Assembly (NCBI RefSeq): GCF_022678485.1
Contig: NZ_JALBYP010000035.1
Location: forward strand, 372,001-436,000
DNA: 64,000 nucleotides
Source of the DNA: Aliiroseovarius sediminis
GTDB lineage: Bacteria > Pseudomonadota > Alphaproteobacteria > Rhodobacterales > Rhodobacteraceae
Direction of reading: 5' to 3'
Numbering within the stretch: position 1 is the stretch's first letter; each line of letters begins with the position of its first letter. A program made the translations under genes and the position numbers. Of the stretch, positions 1-9,375 are shown piece after piece. The notes beneath the pieces were generated by a model. It had not been told where the DNA came from and did not search any database. It saw only the letters and a list, made by a program, of their open reading frames with translations.

Positions 1-1881
1 ATGGCCCATGCGCTGACCCATACCGCGAAGGAACACTGGTATGACTGGCCGTCGCGGCAGGTCAACAAAGGGTTTCGCTGGGTACGTGACATTGCTTTCC
101 GCCCGCTAATGGGGCTGGTGGTCAAGGCACGTTATCCGGTGATTGCCATGACGCTTCTGATCCTTGCCAGTCAGGCGGCAACTTTCATTCGCGGCGATCT
201 GACTTTCCGCTTTTTCGACGCACCTGAACGGTCATCGATCACCGGCAACTTCGCCATGGTATCTGGGGCAACCCGGAACGACACACAAGACATGATGCGG
301 CTGGTGCAACAGGCCGTGGAACAGACTGCCATTTCCTTCGAGCAAGACCACGGTCGCAGCCCCGTTAAACACGTTCTGGCCCAAATCGGAGGTAACGCCG
401 GACGCGGGTTGTCGGGCGTGGACAGCAAGGATGCCGACCTGCTTGGCGCGATCTCGGTCGAACTGATCGACGCCGACCTTCGCCCCTACTCCGCCTTTGC
501 CTTCGTCAGCGCGTTGCAGCAGGCCGTCGAAAGCCACCCGCTGCTTGAGGTGCTGTCCTTCCGTGGCAGCCGCTATGGCCCCGGCGGCGACAGCTTGGAT
601 GTAGAGCTTTACGGCGCAACATCCGAGCAGTTGAAAGCCGCCGCCGAGGCGTTCCGCACCCGCCTGTCGGCCTTCCCCGAAGTCTCGGCGCTGGAAGACA
701 GCCTGTCTTATGACAAAGAGGAACTGATCCTTGATCTGACACCACAAGCTCAGGCACTTGGCTTCACCATCGACGGGCTGGGCCGCGTGTTGCGCAACCG
801 CCTGAACGGGGTCGAGGCCGCGACCTATCCCGATGGCAAACGATCCGCCGAAATCCGGGTTCAACTGCCCGAGACTGAACTGACCTCGGACTTTTTGGAG
901 CGCACGCAACTGCGCACACAGGCCGGCACCTATGTCAATCTGGCCGATCTTGTGTCTGTGAAGGCGCGCACCGGGTTTGCCAGCGTACAGCGTGAAAACG
1001 GCATCCGCCTGGTCAAGGTTACCGGCGACATCGACGAAACCAACCCCACCCGCGCCGAGGAAATTCAGCGCACGATCGAAACCGAAATCCTGCCACAACT
1101 GGCCGAAGACCACGGCATTGTCTTCCAGCTTGCCGGTCTGGCCGAGCAACAGAAAGAGTTTCTGTCGGACGCCCGATCCGGCCTGATCTTGGTGCTGTTG
1201 GGCATTTTCCTGACGCTTGCCTGGATATTTTCCAGCTGGACACGGCCCATTGTGGTCATGGCGATCATTCCGTTCGGGCTTGTCGGGGCCATCTTCGGGC
1301 ATGCCCATTGGGGGGTGCCGTTGTCCATGTTTTCGGTTGTTGGGCTAATCGGGATGACAGGGATCATCATCAACGACTCCATCGTTTTGGTCACGACGAT
1401 TGACGAATACGCAAAAGAAAGGGGCTTGGTGCCAGCAATCATAGACGGGGCGGCGGACAGGCTGCGCCCCGTGATGCTGACCACGATGACGACCGTGCTG
1501 GGCCTTGGCCCGCTTCTGTATGAAACGTCGCGGCAGGCGCAGTTTTTGAAACCCACCGTCATCACGCTGACGTATGGGCTGGGGTTTGGAATGGTGCTTG
1601 TGCTGCTGGTCGTGCCTGCGCTGATGGCGATGCAGGCGGACATGGGTCGCATGGTTCACGCGCTTAGTCGCATGTGGCGCGGGCGTCACCGCTTGGGACT
1701 GGCATCGGCAAGCTGGCTGGTTGGCAGCGTGGCGCTGGCGATGGTTGCAGCTTTTGCGTTGTCAATCAGCCTTTGGGGGCCGACCACCGAGGGGATCGCG
1801 CGGTTTATCATGATCAGCGCAGTGATTGCCGTTTTGGGATATCTGGTCGGTGCCATCGCGACGCGGCGGCACAGGGCTTAG
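1..1881 (+). CDS. RND-family efflux permease, C-terminal part (cut by window start)
   Basis: This is the second half of a resistance-nodulation-division inner-membrane pump, which exports substrates using the proton gradient together with a periplasmic adaptor. The visible 626 residues hold a membrane segment near 40-60, a large periplasmic loop (about 65-395), then a run of membrane helices from about 395. The helices contain the usual RND repeat-2 features, including the stretch GLIGMTGIIINDSIVL. The first half must lie upstream, so the methionine at position 1 is probably internal. Oddly, two further hydrophobic segments follow the normal last helix (about 565-590 and 600-620), more than the standard 12. 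The stop codon overlaps that of the convergent gene on the other strand. Substrate cannot be told. Confidence 0.9.
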   Translation: MAHALTHTAKEHWYDWPSRQVNKGFRWVRDIAFRPLMGLVVKARYPVIAMTLLILASQAATFIRGDLTFRFFDAPERSSITGNFAMVSGATRNDTQDMMRLVQQAVEQTAISFEQDHGRSPVKHVLAQIGGNAGRGLSGVDSKDADLLGAISVELIDADLRPYSAFAFVSALQQAVESHPLLEVLSFRGSRYGPGGDSLDVELYGATSEQLKAAAEAFRTRLSAFPEVSALEDSLSYDKEELILDLTPQAQALGFTIDGLGRVLRNRLNGVEAATYPDGKRSAEIRVQLPETELTSDFLERTQLRTQAGTYVNLADLVSVKARTGFASVQRENGIRLVKVTGDIDETNPTRAEEIQRTIETEILPQLAEDHGIVFQLAGLAEQQKEFLSDARSGLILVLLGIFLTLAWIFSSWTRPIVVMAIIPFGLVGAIFGHAHWGVPLSMFSVVGLIGMTGIIINDSIVLVTTIDEYAKERGLVPAIIDGAADRLRPVMLTTMTTVLGLGPLLYETSRQAQFLKPTVITLTYGLGFGMVLVLLVVPALMAMQADMGRMVHALSRMWRGRHRLGLASASWLVGSVALAMVAAFALSISLWGPTTEGIARFIMISAVIAVLGYLVGAIATRRHRA

Positions 1882-2948
1882 TCGAACGTCCCCGTCACGC
1901 GGCCCAGCAGCATGAAGGCCCGCGCCGTGCGGGTGTCGGCCAGCGCTGCGATGTCAGCGTCCGACGCATTCTTCTCGAAACCAGCAAAGGTTTGATCAAA
2001 ACGGCGCAGAAAATGGTGCGCGGCGTCGCGGAAAATGGGGTCTTGCTTCATACGTCCGGCTGTCAGAGCCAGTGACGACCTATCGCGCACGCCACCCAAA
2101 GCGGCCACACTCCGCCCGCGTTCACCCGCGGCAAACTTGCGCCAGATTTCAGGCCGTGAGCGATCAGGGCGCAGATCGTCCATGTAAATGCCGTCTTGTG
2201 ATAGAAGGGTCAGCACATCTTGCGCGGCCTGCACCAGCCCCGCAACCTGCCGATCATCCAACGCCCTACGAAGGGCGCGGAAGCCGTCCGCATCTTCGGC
2301 GGTCTCAGGAAAATGCAGGGCGCGAATGAAGTCCTCAACCGACAAGGGGGGCGTCAGATCCTCGACCGGGGTGCCCAGTGCCAAGCTGGTCTGATCGGCG
2401 ACCGCCTGCGGCCCGTCTACAGCGGTTGCAATGGCGGGGCTGGGGTTTGCGGGCGTGGGGTTGGCCAAGGTCGGCATCCCCGGCCGGATCGAGGTAAACG
2501 TCGCCAGCGCGCTTTCCGTCTTGCGGCTGACCTGAGCAATTTCCTCAAGCTTCTGCTCGACCTTAGACGCCTGCGCGGGCGTACCGGTGAACCCTTGCTG
2601 TTGCTGAATATAGGCCGTTCGCATCGCGTCGATCGCAGCGCTGAGCCGTCGGCTTTCGTCGCGCATGATGCGCGCCGACCGCAGGGCCGCCACCGCAACC
2701 CAAATCACGGCTACAGGCATGATGACAGCCACCAGCGTCATCAGAAATTGCAACGGTTGTGTCAGCCCCGCCCCATCGGATTCGCCAAACCCCAAGACAA
2801 GGAAAAACAGGATACATCCCGCAAGCCACAGGCCGGACAGCAGAAGCCCGATGACTTCGCCCGCGCTGAGCGACGGCACCTGAGCGTTCAGTGCGCTCAA
2901 CCGCCCCGTGCCCAGACTTGCCGGCCCTTTATTCGCCTTATCGTTCAT
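1878..2948 (-). CDS. conserved hypothetical membrane protein with coiled-coil region
   Basis: I do not recognise a named family. The 356-residue product has two membrane segments near the N terminus (about 33-53 and 66-88). These are followed by a charged, probably helical stretch (about 90-145, rich in Arg, Glu and Gln) and a Pro/Ala-rich linker (about 155-190). The rest is a soluble alpha-helical domain. The gene starts 27 bp after greA on the same strand, so the two may be co-transcribed. Its stop overlaps the stop of the convergent RND gene. The layout (two membrane helices, cytoplasmic coiled coil, soluble domain) suggests a cell-envelope anchor, but this is only inference. Confidence 0.75.
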   Translation of the reverse strand: MNDKANKGPASLGTGRLSALNAQVPSLSAGEVIGLLLSGLWLAGCILFFLVLGFGESDGAGLTQPLQFLMTLVAVIMPVAVIWVAVAALRSARIMRDESRRLSAAIDAMRTAYIQQQQGFTGTPAQASKVEQKLEEIAQVSRKTESALATFTSIRPGMPTLANPTPANPSPAIATAVDGPQAVADQTSLALGTPVEDLTPPLSVEDFIRALHFPETAEDADGFRALRRALDDRQVAGLVQAAQDVLTLLSQDGIYMDDLRPDRSRPEIWRKFAAGERGRSVAALGGVRDRSSLALTAGRMKQDPIFRDAAHHFLRRFDQTFAGFEKNASDADIAALADTRTARAFMLLGRVTGTFD

Positions 2949-2975
2949 CCTGTTCCTCGTGTCTGCCGCGCGGCG

Positions 2976-3446
2976 TCAGATCCATTCAACCTTCAGGATC
3001 TCATAGGCCTTTTCACCGCCGGGGGTGCGCACTTCGACGCTGTCGCCTTCTTCCTTGCCGATCAGGGCGCGGGCGATGGGCGACTTGATGTTCAACTTGC
3101 CGTTTTCGATATCGGCTTCGGGCTCGCCCACGATCTGATAGGTCTTTTCCTCGTCTGTATCTTCATCAATGATCGTCACAGTAGCCGAGAACTTGATAGC
3201 GCCTTTCAACGTCGCCGGGTCGATCACCTCGGCCAGTGACAAGATGCCTTCAAGTTCTTTAATACGCCCTTCGATGAAGCTCTGCTTTTCACGGGCAGAA
3301 TGGTATTCCGCGTTCTCAGACAAATCGCCATGTTCGCGCGCCTCGGATATCGCGCGGATGATGGCCGGGCGTTCATCGGTCTTAAGCAGTTTCAGTTCTT
3401 CATTTAGCGCAGTGTGACCCGCGCGCGTCAGTGGTATCTTATCCAT
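2976..3446 (-). CDS. greA: transcription elongation factor GreA
   Basis: GreA rescues backtracked RNA polymerase by stimulating cleavage of the extruded transcript. The 156-residue length is typical. The N-terminal coiled-coil finger is visible (about 1-75, with the family stretch [17 protein letters not shown] that carries the acidic tip). It is followed by the C-terminal FKBP-like domain that begins with the [12 protein letters not shown] stretch and includes the conserved [14 protein letters not shown]. Start is the ATG whose product opens [10 protein letters not shown]. It probably leads a two-gene unit with the membrane protein downstream. Confidence 0.97.
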   Translation of the reverse strand: MDKIPLTRAGHTALNEELKLLKTDERPAIIRAISEAREHGDLSENAEYHSAREKQSFIEGRIKELEGILSLAEVIDPATLKGAIKFSATVTIIDEDTDEEKTYQIVGEPEADIENGKLNIKSPIARALIGKEEGDSVEVRTPGGEKAYEILKVEWI

Positions 3447-3761
3447 GAGACCTATTCGTTCTTCCGTGGCCCATACGCAAGCGGCGCATCGGCGAAGTTA
3501 TTGCCGTAACATTTCAATCATGTCTTGGGGCAAACGCCCCGGTCACAAGGAACGTCTAACAAAGCTGCACGATTTGCAACGCCATTGTTTGCGTGTCCTT
3601 GCCCATATTGGCAGGCCATCGCCGAAATCGAATGTCAGCGCAAACAGCATGAGAAACGCTCAAAAAGCCTTCGGATACCCATTGTAACGCCGTGTCTTGA
3701 TTGACCCAAAGGATGCGCCAAGCTAACGATCTTTCGAAACGGACCATCCGGGGAACAGAGA
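3447..3761. other. intergenic region between greA and ETF-QO
   Basis: This 315-bp stretch separates divergent genes and should hold both promoters. A small GC hairpin (GGGGC, 4-nt loop, GCCCC) sits at 3527-3540 with no T-run. A weak promoter candidate for the rightward gene is TTGACC at about 3704 with TAACGA 17 bp on. No RNA gene or convincing small reading frame is seen. Confidence 0.4.
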
Positions 3762-5414
3762 ATGAGCGATATTGAACGCGAAAGCATGGAATACGATGTG
3801 GTCATCGTGGGCGCCGGCCCCGCTGGCCTGTCCGCAGCAATCCGACTGAAGCAGCAGAACGCCGACTTGGATGTGGTCGTGCTGGAAAAAGGCTCGGAAG
3901 TGGGTGCGCATATCCTGTCGGGCGCCGTGCTGGACACCTGTGGTCTGGACAAGTTGATGCCCGACTGGAAAGATAAGGGCGCGCCGATCAATGTGCCGGT
4001 GAAAAAGGATAATTTCCTTATACTTGGCGAAGCGGGACACATGCGCGTGCCCAATTGGCCAATGCCGCCGCTTATGAACAACCACGGCAAATACATCGTC
4101 TCGATGGCGAATGTCTGCCGCTGGATGGCCGAACAGGCCGAAGAACTGGGCGTTGAAATCTTCCCGGGCATGGCCTGTTCCGACTTGGTCTTTGGTGACA
4201 ATGGCGAGGTCAAAGGCGTCATTGCAGGTGTCTTCGGGCTGGAGCCTGATGGGTCTTACGGCCCCAACACCGAGCCGGGGATGGAACTGCATGGCAAATA
4301 CGTCTTCATCTCGGAAGGGGTGCGCGGGTCGCTTGCCAAGGAAATTATCGCCAAATACGACCTGCAAGCCGGTCGCGACGCGCCGAAATTCGGCCTTGGC
4401 ATGAAAGAGATTTGGGAGGTTGACCCCGAAAAGCACCGCGAAGGCACCGTGACCCACACGATGGGCTGGCCGTTGGGCAAGAACGCGGGCGGTGGGTCGT
4501 TCATCTATCATCTTGAGAACAATCAGGTCTATGTGGGATTCGTGGTTCACCTGAACTACAAAAACCCGCACCTGTACCCGTATATGGAATTCCAGCGTTT
4601 CAAGCACCACCCCGAGATCGCATCACTGCTAGAGGGCGGCAAACGCTTGGCTTACGGCGCGCGGGCGATTTCCGAAGGCGGGTATCAGTCAATGCCGAAA
4701 GCCTCGTTCCCCGGTGGGGCGCTTTTGGGCTGTTCGGTCGGGCTGGTGAACGTGCCGCGCATCAAGGGCAATCACAACGCCATGTTGTCGGGCATTGCAG
4801 CCGCAGATGCCGCCGTGAAAGCCATCGCCGCCGGGCGTGCGGGCGACGAGCTTGCCGATTACGAAGAAGAACTGCGCACCGGTGACATCGCCAAAGACCT
4901 GAAAAAAGTGCGCAACGTCAAGCCACTCTGGTCGAAGTTTGGCCTGACCGCATCGCTGATGCTGGGCGGGGTCGATATGTGGGTGCAATCGCTGTTCGGC
5001 TTCTCGCCCTTTGGCACGGTCAAGCACGGCAAGAATGATGCGCAAGCCACCGGCAAAGCGGCGGATTTTCCCATCATCGACTATCCGAAACCTGACGGAA
5101 AACTGTCGTTTGACCGCCTGACCAACGTATCGTTTTCAGCGACCAACCACGAAGAAAACCAGCCCTGCCACCTGAAGCTGATCGACCCTGACATCCCGAT
5201 CACGGTCAACCTGCCCGAATACGCCGAACCCGCGCAGCGCTATTGCCCTGCCGGAGTCTATGAGGTGGTCGAGGAAGACGGCAAAGACCCGCGCTTCGTC
5301 ATCAACTTTCAAAACTGCGTGCATTGCAAGACTTGCGACATCAAAGACCCGAGCCAAAACATCAAATGGACGGTTCCGCAGGGCGGTGATGGGCCGAATT
5401 ACCCGAATATGTAA
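3762..5414 (+). CDS. etfD: electron transfer flavoprotein-ubiquinone oxidoreductase
   Basis: This inner-membrane-associated flavoprotein passes electrons from the electron transfer flavoprotein (fed by acyl-CoA and other dehydrogenases) to ubiquinone. The 550-residue size fits the family. An FAD-binding dinucleotide fold opens the protein (VVIVGAGPAGLSAAIRL, about 13-29). The C-terminal ferredoxin-like domain holds the 4Fe-4S cysteines (CPAGVYEV, then FQNCVHCKTCDIKDP). The protein ends in the family's typical GGDGPNYPNM. The gene stands alone: a strong terminator hairpin follows at 5442. The gene symbol is the commonly used one; etfQO is equivalent. Confidence 0.97.
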   Translation: MSDIERESMEYDVVIVGAGPAGLSAAIRLKQQNADLDVVVLEKGSEVGAHILSGAVLDTCGLDKLMPDWKDKGAPINVPVKKDNFLILGEAGHMRVPNWPMPPLMNNHGKYIVSMANVCRWMAEQAEELGVEIFPGMACSDLVFGDNGEVKGVIAGVFGLEPDGSYGPNTEPGMELHGKYVFISEGVRGSLAKEIIAKYDLQAGRDAPKFGLGMKEIWEVDPEKHREGTVTHTMGWPLGKNAGGGSFIYHLENNQVYVGFVVHLNYKNPHLYPYMEFQRFKHHPEIASLLEGGKRLAYGARAISEGGYQSMPKASFPGGALLGCSVGLVNVPRIKGNHNAMLSGIAAADAAVKAIAAGRAGDELADYEEELRTGDIAKDLKKVRNVKPLWSKFGLTASLMLGGVDMWVQSLFGFSPFGTVKHGKNDAQATGKAADFPIIDYPKPDGKLSFDRLTNVSFSATNHEENQPCHLKLIDPDIPITVNLPEYAEPAQRYCPAGVYEVVEEDGKDPRFVINFQNCVHCKTCDIKDPSQNIKWTVPQGGDGPNYPNM

Positions 5415-5441
5415 GCCATTGTTTGCAAAAAACGTAATTGT

Positions 5442-5474
5442 GAGGGGCGGCCATGTGCTGCCCCTCATTGTTTT
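5442..5474 (+). terminator. rho-independent terminator after ETF-QO
   Basis: A 10-bp stem (GAGGGGCGGC with GCTGCCCCTC, one G-T pair) closes a 5-nt loop and is followed by ATTGTTTT. It lies 27 bp after the ETF-QO stop. Confidence 0.85.
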
Positions 5475-5542
5475 CGGCTGACTTGCCGATTAGGTTTCCC
5501 ACATCGCCTGGGTTGCCGGGCCTCCTAACGAAAGACTTGCCC

Positions 5543-7270
5543 GTGCTGTCACTGAGATTTCCAGCCCCTCGTCAGCTTTTGGCCGCCGTGATCGCAGCCA
5601 CATGCTTTGTCGGTGTCGCACCGTTGACCGGGCAGGCAGAGACCGCGGCTGGCCCCTATCTGGCAGCGCGTCAGGCCGATCTGTCAGGTGACTTCGCCAA
5701 GGTCGTCGAATACGGCACCCGCGCATTGGCCGATGCGCCCGAACGACTGGATGTGCTGGAAAGCATGGTCGTGGCCCACACAGCACTGGGGCAGATCGAC
5801 AAGGCGCTGCCCTTTGCCCAACGGCTGGCGTCACTGAACCCCGACAACCAACTGGCGGGCCTTATCGTGCTGGCTGATGCGCTGGCGCAGGAAAAATGGG
5901 ACGATGCGATTGCCCAACTGGAAACGGGCACGTCGATTGCTGGAATGGTTGACCGCATGACCGTTGCGTGGATCAGTTTGGGTCAAGGTCAAATGTCGCA
6001 GGCGCTGGAGATATTCGACGAATTATCGCAAGACCCCGACACCCGCGCTTTCGCACAATTCCAGAAAGCTCTGGCCTTGGCCCATGTGGGCGATTTTGAA
6101 GGTGCAGCGCGCATTCTGGGGGGCGACGACGGTGATCTGCAACTGAACCGGATCGGGGTTCTGGCCTACGCGCAAGTGCTCAGCCAGCTTGACCGCCACG
6201 ACGAGGCTTTGGCGCTCTTGAAAGAAAACTCCGGCGGGCAGGTCGATCCCGAGGTTGAAGACATGACCGCCCGGTTGGAAACGGGCGACGTCTTGCCGTT
6301 CACCGGCATTACCTCGCCCAATGACGGGATTGCCGAGTTGTTGTTTGCCGTCGCCGAAAGCCGCAGCGTGGACGCCAACCCGACCATCGCGCTGGTCTTC
6401 AGTCGGCTGGCAGAGCATTTGAACCCAGACAATGCAATCTCGATCCTGTTGTCGGCGCAACTTCTGGAACAGATGAACCGTTACGAGCTTGCAGTCCAAG
6501 CTTATGGGCGCGTGCCCAATGACAGTCTGCTATATCAACAGGCAGCGCTGGGACGCACCGATGTTTTACGGCGGTCAGACAGGTTGGACGAAGCCATCGA
6601 AGAACTCCGCGCATTGGCCGAGACCTATCCAGAAACGCTGCGCTTTCGGGTTGCACTGGGTGATACTCTGATGCAACAGGACCGGTTTGCCGAGGCACGC
6701 GGGGCCTATGATCAGGCCATCGCGGGCTTCACGGTTGATCTGCCCGGCCAATGGCGCACCTATTTCCAGCGCGCGATTGCGCTGTCCAAGATCGACGAAT
6801 GGCCCGCCGCCGAAGCGGATTTCCGAAAGGCGCTTGAATTGAATCCCGAAGAGCCGACGGTGCTGAACTATCTTGGCTATACCTATGTTGAACGCCAGGA
6901 AAATTTGGACGAGGCGTTGGACATGATCGAACGTGCCGTCGCCGCCCGTCCCGACAGCGGCTATATCGTCGATAGCCTGGGCTGGTTGCAGTTCCGGCTG
7001 GGGCGTTATGACGAGGCTGTGGAAAACATGGAACGCGCGGTCGAACTGATGCCGGTGGACCCCATCCTGAACGACCATCTGGGTGACACCTATTGGGCCG
7101 TTGGTCGAAAACGCGAGGCCCGCTTCCAATGGCGCCGCGCGCTGAGCTTCATCACCGATGACACCGATCTGGAAGAGCTTGATCCGGACCGCATCCGTCG
7201 CAAGCTCGAGGTCGGGCTGGACGTCGTGTTGCAGGAAGAAGGGGCGCCGCCCCTGACCGCGACCCAATGA
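5543..7270 (+). CDS. exported tetratricopeptide-repeat protein
   Basis: A TPR scaffold of about 575 residues that should mediate protein-protein contacts in the periplasm or at the envelope. I chose the GTG at 5543 rather than an in-frame ATG at 5453, because the latter lies inside the preceding terminator hairpin. The GTG gives a short basic start and a hydrophobic signal segment ending near GQAETAAG. TPR-like helix pairs run through the whole protein, most clearly in the last third (for example KALELNPEEPTVLNYLGYTY and MERAVELMPVDPILNDHLGD). The stop codon overlaps the ispE start by 4 bp, so the two are translationally coupled. The partner is unknown. Confidence 0.88.
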   Translation: MLSLRFPAPRQLLAAVIAATCFVGVAPLTGQAETAAGPYLAARQADLSGDFAKVVEYGTRALADAPERLDVLESMVVAHTALGQIDKALPFAQRLASLNPDNQLAGLIVLADALAQEKWDDAIAQLETGTSIAGMVDRMTVAWISLGQGQMSQALEIFDELSQDPDTRAFAQFQKALALAHVGDFEGAARILGGDDGDLQLNRIGVLAYAQVLSQLDRHDEALALLKENSGGQVDPEVEDMTARLETGDVLPFTGITSPNDGIAELLFAVAESRSVDANPTIALVFSRLAEHLNPDNAISILLSAQLLEQMNRYELAVQAYGRVPNDSLLYQQAALGRTDVLRRSDRLDEAIEELRALAETYPETLRFRVALGDTLMQQDRFAEARGAYDQAIAGFTVDLPGQWRTYFQRAIALSKIDEWPAAEADFRKALELNPEEPTVLNYLGYTYVERQENLDEALDMIERAVAARPDSGYIVDSLGWLQFRLGRYDEAVENMERAVELMPVDPILNDHLGDTYWAVGRKREARFQWRRALSFITDDTDLEELDPDRIRRKLEVGLDVVLQEEGAPPLTATQ

Positions 7271-8097
7271 CGATCAGCAAGATCTTTGCCCCCGCAAAGG
7301 TGAACCTGACCCTGCATGTGACGGGCCAGCGCAAGGATGGCTATCACCTGCTGGACAGTCTTGTGGTGTTCGCCGATATCGGCGACCGCGTGACGGTGCG
7401 CCCCGCCGACAACTTCCGGCTTGAGGTCACAGGCCCCTGCGCCGAAGGGGTGCCCACCGACGCCACCAACCTTGTCGCCCGCGCGGCCGCACTGTTCGAC
7501 CAGCCCGTTCATATCGTTCTGTCCAAACACCTGCCCGCCGCCGCCGGGATCGGAGGCGGCAGTTCGGACGCCGCCGCAACCGTGCTTGCCATGGCCGAGA
7601 TCACTGGCAACAGCCGTCTGCCCGAAGGCGTAACCGCGTTGGGTGCGGATGTGCGGGTCTGTCTGATGCGGCAGGCGGCACGAATGCGCGGAATTGGGGA
7701 TGATGTCGCCCCCTGCCCCGGCCTGCCACCGCTGTTTGCCGTGCTGGCCAACCCCGGTGTCGATGTGCCCACCCCGACCGTTTTCAAGGCGCTGGAGGCC
7801 AAGACAAACCTGCCCATGCCCAAACGCCTGCCGCAAGGCTTGAAAACGCGTGCGTTCATCGAATGGCTGGCCGCTCAGCGGAACGATCTTGAAGCACCCG
7901 CCATCGCCCACGCGCCCATCATCGCGCAAACACTAGACACGCTGGCGGGGCTGCCCGACGCGCGGCTTGCGCGGATGTCCGGTTCTGGCGCGACGTGCTT
8001 TGGATTGTTTGACACGGAACAGGCCGCGCAGGACGCCGCGCGCCTGCTGTTGGATCAACAGCCTGATTGGTGGGTGACACCCGCCCGCCTTAGCTGA
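7267..8097 (+). CDS. ispE: 4-diphosphocytidyl-2-C-methyl-D-erythritol kinase
   Basis: IspE phosphorylates CDP-methylerythritol at the 2-hydroxyl in the non-mevalonate isoprenoid pathway. The 276-residue protein begins with the family's AKVNLTLHVTGQRKDGYH. It carries the GHMP-kinase ATP-binding glycine loop PAAAGIGGGSSDAAAT (about 94-109), and has the late motif MSGSGATCFGLF. It overlaps the upstream TPR gene by ATGA. The end overlaps 8 bp of the convergent polyprenyl synthase gene. That gene also acts in isoprenoid metabolism, so the pair is a functional neighbourhood, though on opposite strands. Confidence 0.96.
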   Translation: MTISKIFAPAKVNLTLHVTGQRKDGYHLLDSLVVFADIGDRVTVRPADNFRLEVTGPCAEGVPTDATNLVARAAALFDQPVHIVLSKHLPAAAGIGGGSSDAAATVLAMAEITGNSRLPEGVTALGADVRVCLMRQAARMRGIGDDVAPCPGLPPLFAVLANPGVDVPTPTVFKALEAKTNLPMPKRLPQGLKTRAFIEWLAAQRNDLEAPAIAHAPIIAQTLDTLAGLPDARLARMSGSGATCFGLFDTEQAAQDAARLLLDQQPDWWVTPARLS

Positions 8098-9085
8098 TCC
8101 GCGCCACCACGTAATCGGCAAGATCGTGCAACATGTCGCGGATCGGATCGTCGGGAAGGGCGATCAACGCCGCTTTCGCCCGGTCAGCCCACACCATCGC
8201 ATCGGCGCGGGTATCTTCCAACGCGCCGTGTTTGTGCAGAAGCGTCAGCGCATGTTCCAGATCGCCGTCCTGCTGGCGCCCCTTCTCGATGGTGCGTGAC
8301 CAAAAGGCGCGTTCTTCGTGATCGGCCTTCGCCACCGCCTTGATCAGCGGCAGGGTCAGCTTGCGCTCGCGGAAATCGTCACCAACATTCTTGCCAATTG
8401 CATCCCCTCCGGTGAAATCCAGCAAGTCATCCACGATTTGGAACGACACGCCCAGCGCGTCCCCATAGTCGAACAATGCCTTGACCTGTCCCTCGTCCGC
8501 GCCGGCAATCACGCCGCCAACCTCGGTTGCGGCTGAAAACAGCGCCGCGGTCTTGCCGCGTACGACTTGCAGATACACACCCTCGTTCGTTGCCAAGTCC
8601 TGCGCGGCAGTCAGTTGCAAAACCTCGCCTTCCGCAATCGTGGCCGAGGCATTGGACAGGATGCTCAGAACCCGCAGATTGCCTGTTTCGACCATCATTT
8701 GAAAGCTGCGCGAAAACAGGTAATCGCCGACCAGAACGCTGGATTTGTTATCCCACAGAAGGTTCGCCGTGGGACGTCCCCGACGCTGGCCGCTTTCATC
8801 CACCACGTCGTCATGCAAAAGCGTGGCGGTGTGAATAAATTCGACCGTCGCGGCCAGATGAATGTGATAGGGGCCGGGATAGCCGCACAGTTTGGCCGCC
8901 GCCAAGGTCAGCATCGGACGCAGGCGCTTGCCGCCTGCTTCGACAAGATGGGCCGTCACTTCGGGAATGCGCGGTGCATTCTTTGACGCCATCCGTTCGC
9001 GAATCAAGGTGTTCACCGCGGTCATCTCGTCCGCCAAGTGGACGCCCAGTCGTTCATGCGGTTTATGTGCAGCTTCCATCAGCAT
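8090..9085 (-). CDS. ispB: long-chain polyprenyl diphosphate synthase (ubiquinone side chain)
   Basis: A trans-isoprenyl diphosphate synthase that extends farnesyl diphosphate with isopentenyl units to make the octa- to decaprenyl tail of ubiquinone. The first Asp-rich motif is seen as LLHDDVVDESGQRRG (about 92-106) and the second as VDDLLDFTGGDAIGKN. GGKRLRP near residue 50 binds substrate. I chose the ATG at 9085 because a GGAAGG ribosome site lies just upstream; a GTG at 9091 and an ATG at 9079 are alternatives. The chain length (8, 9 or 10 units) cannot be read from sequence. Members of this genus group usually make Q-10. Confidence 0.93.
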   Translation of the reverse strand: MLMEAAHKPHERLGVHLADEMTAVNTLIRERMASKNAPRIPEVTAHLVEAGGKRLRPMLTLAAAKLCGYPGPYHIHLAATVEFIHTATLLHDDVVDESGQRRGRPTANLLWDNKSSVLVGDYLFSRSFQMMVETGNLRVLSILSNASATIAEGEVLQLTAAQDLATNEGVYLQVVRGKTAALFSAATEVGGVIAGADEGQVKALFDYGDALGVSFQIVDDLLDFTGGDAIGKNVGDDFRERKLTLPLIKAVAKADHEERAFWSRTIEKGRQQDGDLEHALTLLHKHGALEDTRADAMVWADRAKAALIALPDDPIRDMLHDLADYVVARIS

Positions 9086-9156
9086 GATCACCTTCCCGTC
9101 AATTGTCCCGCCATCCGGCTCGACAAGACCTTGGCCCTGCCATTAAGTCCATATCT

Positions 9157-9372
9157 ATGAGAGAGCTTCTGCGAACCACAGACCCAACTTTGATCCCATT
9201 CGTCACAGCCCTGCTTGAAGGCGAGGATATAGACTGCTTTGCGATGGACGTCCATATGAGCACGCTGGAAGGTTCCATCGGAATTTTGCCGCGTCGCCTG
9301 ATGGTTCTTGAGAAGGATCTGTTTCTTGCCCGTGCCGTTTTGCGCGACAATGGCGTCGACTATGAAGGCTAG
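9157..9372 (+). CDS. DUF2007-type small protein
   Basis: A 71-residue protein opening MRELLRTTDPTLIPFVTALL, which looks like the putative signal-transducing DUF2007 family (a small beta-alpha fold of unknown role). The ATG at 9157 fits the family start; longer in-frame starts upstream overlap the promoter region of the divergent ispB. It lies 3 bp before the tRNA methyltransferase gene and is almost surely in one transcript with it. The same pairing would fit an accessory role in RNA modification, but that is inference. Confidence 0.85.
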   Translation: MRELLRTTDPTLIPFVTALLEGEDIDCFAMDVHMSTLEGSIGILPRRLMVLEKDLFLARAVLRDNGVDYEG

Positions 9373-9375
9373 ATC

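Noticed and set aside
232-1308. Long open frame on the minus strand opposite the RND gene
   Set aside because: Shadow of a GC-rich coding region. The plus-strand product is a clear RND protein, while the minus product has no motif and a skewed composition.
3527-3540. GGGGC/GCCCC hairpin upstream of ETF-QO as a terminator or third copy of the composite repeat
   Set aside because: It has no T-run and no CCCCAGGATATTTT tail, and it does not follow a gene end.
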